From Treponema socranskii subsp. buccale (GTDB lineage Bacteria; Spirochaetota; Spirochaetia; Treponematales; Treponemataceae), in contig NZ_CP054258.1 in NCBI RefSeq assembly GCF_024181585.1, forward strand, positions 1,054,001-1,118,000: 64,000 nt of DNA, read 5' to 3'. The position numbers and the translations under genes were made by a program. This document shows, piece after piece, positions 60,595 through 64,000 of this stretch (positions are counted from its first letter, which is position 1; each line of letters opens with the position of its first letter). A model generated the notes under the pieces. The model was not told the origin of the DNA. It saw only the letters and a list, made by a program, of their open reading frames with translations, and ran no database searches.

Positions 60595-60609
60595 TCACAT
60601 TCGGTCGAT
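60430..60609 (-). repeat. attI/promoter copy adjoining intI
   Basis: Partner of 59333-59516. Its core site reads GTGAGAC, one change from GTTRRRY, while its promoter is the stronger of the two. Its right end includes the intI stop codon. Confidence 0.75.
60456..60484 (-). promoter_or_regulatory. cassette promoter Pc
   Basis: Minus strand TTGAAA (60479-60484), 17-bp spacer, TATAAT (60456-60461), pointing into the array and ending 20 bp before the attI core. It would transcribe newly inserted cassettes. Confidence 0.7.
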
Positions 60610-61860
60610 AGGGCTTTGAACGCCGAGACCGCCGCGGTTGAGGACGTGGGTGTAAACCATAGTGGTTGAAACATCGCTGTGACCGAGAAGTTCTTGAATG
60701 GTGCGGATATCGTAACCGGATTTCAGTAGATGTGTTGCAAATGAGTGGCGGAACGTGTGGCAGCCGATTGGCTTCGGAATACCCGACCGTAAAACAGCTT
60801 CATGCAGAGTACGCTGAATAACCGAAGGATCGATATGATGCCGCCCCTGCTCGCCGGTTTCTTTGTTACGCCATCGGCGTGCTTGAGGAAACACCCACTG
60901 CCACGCCCACGTTTTACCTGCAGCGGGATATTTTTTTGCAAGAGCAAACGGAAGCGGCACCGAACCGAAACCGTCCTTGCAGTCTGCCTCATGAATACGC
61001 CGGACATTTTCCAAATGTTTTTGAAGCGGAAATTTAAGCGAAACAGGCAGTACGGTTTTACGGTCTTTCGCACCTTTTCCGCAGTGTACAGTAATTTCGT
61101 TTTTCCTAAAATCAATATCCTGAATTCTTAACCGCAAGGCTTCCATAAGCCGCATTCCGGTTCCGTAAAGCAAACGGATAAGAAGCCCGTAATCGTTTTC
61201 AGGCAAAAGAGAGAATATCTTTGCAGTTTCCTCACGGGTCATTACGGCAGGCAGCCTTTTAGGTTTTTTAGCACGGACTATATTTTCAGGAGTCTTTATA
61301 TTTAAGCCTAATATGTTTTTATATAGAAACAAAAGAGCCGCAAGAGCCTGATTTTGGCTTGAAGCGGCAGCCTTTTCCTTCACTGCAAGACGGCTCACAA
61401 AAGAATTTATTTCCGTATCGGAAAGAGTTTTAAGATTTTTATCCTCATGTTCTCGGATAAAGCGGCTTATCCAATAGCTGTAGGCCTCCATTGTACGCTT
61501 ACTGTAGTGTTTGGCAGTAATAACTTCTTCCAACTTATTTAAAATACACTGAACATCGCTTGCAGTATTATTATTCCTTTCTCCAATAATTTCGGTATTC
61601 AAAGACTCAGTATTATTAAGTTCAGAATTTTTAAAATCAAAGCAGGAATCAGCCCTGAAAAGACCTTCATTATAAAGGTTGTTTAATAAAATATCGCAAG
61701 AATTACGGTCGGCAGGTATAATCCAAAAACATCCGGCCGGAATCCAAGCCCTATTAGGTACTTTTTTTATTGATTGCAGAATTTTGGAAAAATTTTCTCC
61801 CTCAGCTTTAAAATGCACCGATAAACGCTCTTTTTCATAAGGTCGAATTTCAATAAACAT
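60595..61860 (-). CDS. intI: integron integrase with extra N-terminal HARP-like domain
   Basis: 421 residues from ATG 61860 (GGAGG 5 nt upstream). The tyrosine recombinase core has Arg237 (GTGMRLMEALRL), His368 and Arg371 (GCHTFRHSFATHLL), His394 (LLGHSDVST) and Tyr403. The integron-specific insert is present (WAWQWVFPQARRW then HHIDPSVIQRTLHEAV, about 318-356). Residues 1-68 are an extra domain (RAWIPAGCFWIIPAD) like the HARP motif of SMARCAL1-type proteins. Its 3' end faces attI, so it is co-oriented with the cassettes, as in T. denticola and unlike most integrons. No frameshift seen; probably active. Confidence 0.93.
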   Translation of the reverse strand: MFIEIRPYEKERLSVHFKAEGENFSKILQSIKKVPNRAWIPAGCFWIIPADRNSCDILLNNLYNEGLFRADSCFDFKNSELNNTESLNTEIIGERNNNTASDVQCILNKLEEVITAKHYSKRTMEAYSYWISRFIREHEDKNLKTLSDTEINSFVSRLAVKEKAAASSQNQALAALLFLYKNILGLNIKTPENIVRAKKPKRLPAVMTREETAKIFSLLPENDYGLLIRLLYGTGMRLMEALRLRIQDIDFRKNEITVHCGKGAKDRKTVLPVSLKFPLQKHLENVRRIHEADCKDGFGSVPLPFALAKKYPAAGKTWAWQWVFPQARRWRNKETGEQGRHHIDPSVIQRTLHEAVLRSGIPKPIGCHTFRHSFATHLLKSGYDIRTIQELLGHSDVSTTMVYTHVLNRGGLGVQSPIDRM

Positions 61861-62112
61861 AAAAACCTCCCATCTTTCAGATGTCATTACCTCTATTAAA
61901 TATAACAAACTATTGACAGGCTTCCACTATAGTTTGATTATATCACATCAAGGGATCTGTCCGCGATCGTAAAAGGGAATCTTCGTATAAAATACCTTTT
62001 GCGGAAAGCAGAAAAGCCCTCGTACAATAACAAATCTCCCCATGTTAACTCCCCATATTGAGTACGCACGTCCTTTTTGTTATCATAGTAACTATTCTTT
62101 AAGAGGAAGATT
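61861..62112. other. divergent intergenic region, intI / thrA
   Basis: About 250 bp with promoters presumably for both genes. On the plus strand TTGACA (61913-61918) has TTATAT/TATATC 19-20 bp downstream (spacing long). On the minus strand the small palindrome CATCT-TTC-AGATG (61871-61883) lies just upstream of the intI ribosome site. No clear LexA box seen. Confidence 0.4.
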
Positions 62113-64000
62113 ATGATTACTTTAAAATTCGGCGGCACGTCGATGGAAAGCGCACGCCGCATCCTTTCATCCGCGGACATTATTATCTCTCGCGCGGAAG
62201 CAGGGCGCGTAAGCGTTGTCGTTTCCGCTGTCGCGGGCGTTTCGAATAAATTGCAGGAAAGCATCGACGCGTGCGTAAAAGGCATGCATGCGGAAAATTT
62301 CGTTCACGAACTGAGAAAAATTCACTCGGATATCTGCGAAGAGCTTCAGTCGAAACTTCCGGGTTTGAGTGCCGCGTCGGTTTTAAAAGAGCTTGCGCCG
62401 ATTTTCGAAGAATACGAAAAATTATTAACCGGCTGCGTGTCTTTCGGCGAATGCCCGGGCACCGTTCACTGCCGCATCATGGGTATGGGAGAGCTTTTAA
62501 GCGCGCCGATCATGAAAGCGGTTTTGCTCGCAAAAGGGCAGAGCGTCATTTTGCTCGATTCGCGAAAATTCATCTTTACGACGGGCAATCACAGAGAAGG
62601 GGATCCCGACTACGCGAAGTGCGCCGAAGCGATGCTGCCGTACCGCGACGGAGAAAATCAATCGCAAACGCGCATTTTATTGTTTCCCGGCTTTATCTGC
62701 TCGTGGATACGCGGCACGGGCTGCGCTCCCGTTCCGGGACTGCTCGGCAGAAACGGTTCCGATTTTTCCGCTTCGATCGTCGCCGCTTCGCTCGGTTCTT
62801 CGAAAGTGGAATTTTGGACGGATGTCGACGGTATCTATACTGCCGATCCGCGCGTCGTAAAGGACGCGATCCTCGTCGACGATATGAGCTATGAAGAAGC
62901 GCTCGAACTCGCATTTTTCGGAAGCAAAGTGCTTCACCCGAAAACGATCGCGCCGCTTGCGGCAAAGGATATCGAAGCGTGGAGCAAAAACAGTCACCGT
63001 CCCGATGCCCGCGGCACGAGGATCGGACGCGGCCCTTTTGAAAGCGAAAAAAAAGTCGGAGATGTTCGCGGCATTTCGTGTTTGAAAAACACGGCGATGA
63101 TAAGCGTGAGCGGAACGAATATGCGCGGAAGAACCGGTATGGCAAGCAGAATCTTTGCCGCCGTTTCTCGCGCATCGATTTCGATTTTGCTCATCACGCA
63201 GTCGTCGTCGGAATATACGATTTCGTTTTGCATCCGCGATACGGAAGCCGACCGCGCCATCGATGCGTTGAAAGCGGAATTCGAACTCGAAATAAGCGAC
63301 GGTGTCATCAACCCGATAGAGGCGGAAAAAAATTGCGCAATCGTTTCGATTGTCGGCGACAACATGATTCAAAAGCGCGGAGTGGCATCACGTTTTTTTT
63401 CCGCGCTCGCTTCTCAAGACGTCAATATCATTGCGATCGCGCAAGGTTCGTCGGAGCGCTGTACGTCCTGCGTCGTGCTCGGCGAATACGGGGACACCGC
63501 CGTTCGCGCCGCTCACCGTTTCTTTTTCAACACGGCGCAGACTATCGAAGTGTTTGTGTTCGGTGCCGGAACGATCGGCGGCGCGCTTCTCGACCAAATC
63601 CGCGACCAGAGGGAAAAGCTGCTTTCGGAAAACGTCGATATCCGCGTTATGGCGATTTCGACGGTCGACGGAATGTTCGTCGAAGCCGACGGTATAGACC
63701 TTGCGTCGTGGCGGGAAAAAATAAAAGAGATGCCGCAGAAGTCGAGCGTCGATGAAATTATTAAATTCGTCAAAGAGACGAAACCGCTCAATCCCGTGTT
63801 CGTCGACTGTACCGCTTCCTACGATTTGCCGGAACGCTATATCGATCTGTTCAAAGCCGGTCTTTCGGTCGTAACGCCGAACAAGCGGGCAAATTCGATG
63901 AAGATCGATTATTATCGCGAGCTGCGGAAAATCGCAAACGGCATGAGACGCCGCTTTCTCTACGAAGCGAACGTCGGGGCGGGGCTTCCCATCATCGACA
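62113..64000 (+). CDS. thrA: bifunctional aspartokinase/homoserine dehydrogenase, 5' part
   Basis: Open from ATG 62113 (AGAGGAAG upstream) to the right edge, 629 codons visible. The N-terminal aspartokinase begins LKFGGTSM; GRNGSDFSASIVAA and DGIYTADPR follow. Two ACT domains occupy about 315-460 (AMISVSGTNMRGRTGMASRI, VSIVGDNMIQKRGVASRFF). The homoserine dehydrogenase NAD(P)-binding site VFVFGAGTIGGALLDQI starts near 476, with VVTPNKRANS further on. It channels aspartate to threonine and methionine. The aspartokinase-Hsd fusion is normal for ThrA/MetL. Confidence 0.95.
   Translation, partial: MITLKFGGTSMESARRILSSADIIISRAEAGRVSVVVSAVAGVSNKLQESIDACVKGMHAENFVHELRKIHSDICEELQSKLPGLSAASVLKELAPIFEEYEKLLTGCVSFGECPGTVHCRIMGMGELLSAPIMKAVLLAKGQSVILLDSRKFIFTTGNHREGDPDYAKCAEAMLPYRDGENQSQTRILLFPGFICSWIRGTGCAPVPGLLGRNGSDFSASIVAASLGSSKVEFWTDVDGIYTADPRVVKDAILVDDMSYEEALELAFFGSKVLHPKTIAPLAAKDIEAWSKNSHRPDARGTRIGRGPFESEKKVGDVRGISCLKNTAMISVSGTNMRGRTGMASRIFAAVSRASISILLITQSSSEYTISFCIRDTEADRAIDALKAEFELEISDGVINPIEAEKNCAIVSIVGDNMIQKRGVASRFFSALASQDVNIIAIAQGSSERCTSCVVLGEYGDTAVRAAHRFFFNTAQTIEVFVFGAGTIGGALLDQIRDQREKLLSENVDIRVMAISTVDGMFVEADGIDLASWREKIKEMPQKSSVDEIIKFVKETKPLNPVFVDCTASYDLPERYIDLFKAGLSVVTPNKRANSMKIDYYRELRKIANGMRRRFLYEANVGAGLPIID

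Noticed and set aside
42793-60609. Repeated 66-bp palindromic units could be read as a CRISPR array or REP elements
   Set aside because: Spacing is irregular (0.6-4.7 kb), each unit sits at a gene's 3' end, and all carry RYYYAAC/GTTRRRY cores, which is diagnostic of attC.
56601-61860. Whole cassette array as an IS-borne composite transposon
   Set aside because: Only one IS copy is present and it lies inside an attC; array borders are defined by attI and decayed attC, not by IS ends.
61861-62112. LexA-type SOS operator controlling intI
   Set aside because: No CTGT-N8-ACAG or GAAC-type box found; the small CATCT/AGATG palindrome is too short to claim an operator.
1-64000. tRNA, rRNA or other structured RNA genes
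   Set aside because: No CCA-ended cloverleaf, rRNA-like block or recognised riboswitch core was seen on either strand by eye; a covariance search could still find small RNAs.

Overview
This window looks like spirochaete DNA, most likely from a Treponema with a moderately G+C-rich genome. Support comes from the Rnz/UvrC/FemAB-like housekeeping set, a BMP-family (PnrA/RfuA-like) lipoprotein transporter, a LamG protein next to a large TPR protein, and above all a chromosomal integron whose integrase faces the same way as its cassettes, an arrangement described for Treponema denticola. The species cannot be fixed from the sequence alone.

Layout. 1-8.1 kb: the 3' part of a 2-isopropylmalate synthase, then metG, a FemAB-type aminoacyltransferase, RNase Z, a DUF362 ferredoxin-like protein and a lipoprotein phosphoesterase. 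8.1-16.7 kb: a catabolic operon on the + strand behind a near-consensus promoter (RpiR regulator, PfkB kinase, AfuABC-type ABC importer, class II aldolase, split transketolase). 16.8-18.6 kb: an exported FMN/FAD reductase with its own strong promoter. 19.0-26.5 kb: a self-contained phosphotransferase operon (PRD regulator, EIIA, HPr, EI, ascorbate-type EIIB and EIIC) ending in a second split transketolase. 26.5-42.7 kb: beta-flower protein, uvrC, LamG and TPR proteins, M24 peptidase, a four-gene BMP-type ABC importer, MarR regulator, membrane protein and pyruvate kinase.

42.8-61.9 kb is a visibly A+T-rich integron on the minus strand. intI (61860-60595) is followed by attI with a cassette promoter (TTGAAA-N17-TATAAT) and then about 11 cassettes ending next to pyk. 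Most are bounded by near-identical 66-bp attC sites. The cargo is mostly defence-like, toxin-antitoxin-like or resistance-like: a CPBP protease; an unknown protein with a membrane partner; a Vat/CatB-type acetyltransferase; the same RelB-PIN cassette twice (PIN gene frameshifted in both); a trypsin-like protease; MntA with a HepT fused to a ClbS/DinB-like domain; DUF4238; a nuclease-fold protein with membrane proteins; and a tandem DUF262 pair. An IS3-family element sits exactly in the centre of one attC. The attI/promoter segment, including the last codons of intI, is present twice and brackets the first cassette.

After the integron, a bifunctional aspartokinase/homoserine dehydrogenase gene runs off the right edge. 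No rRNA, tRNA or CRISPR array was seen.
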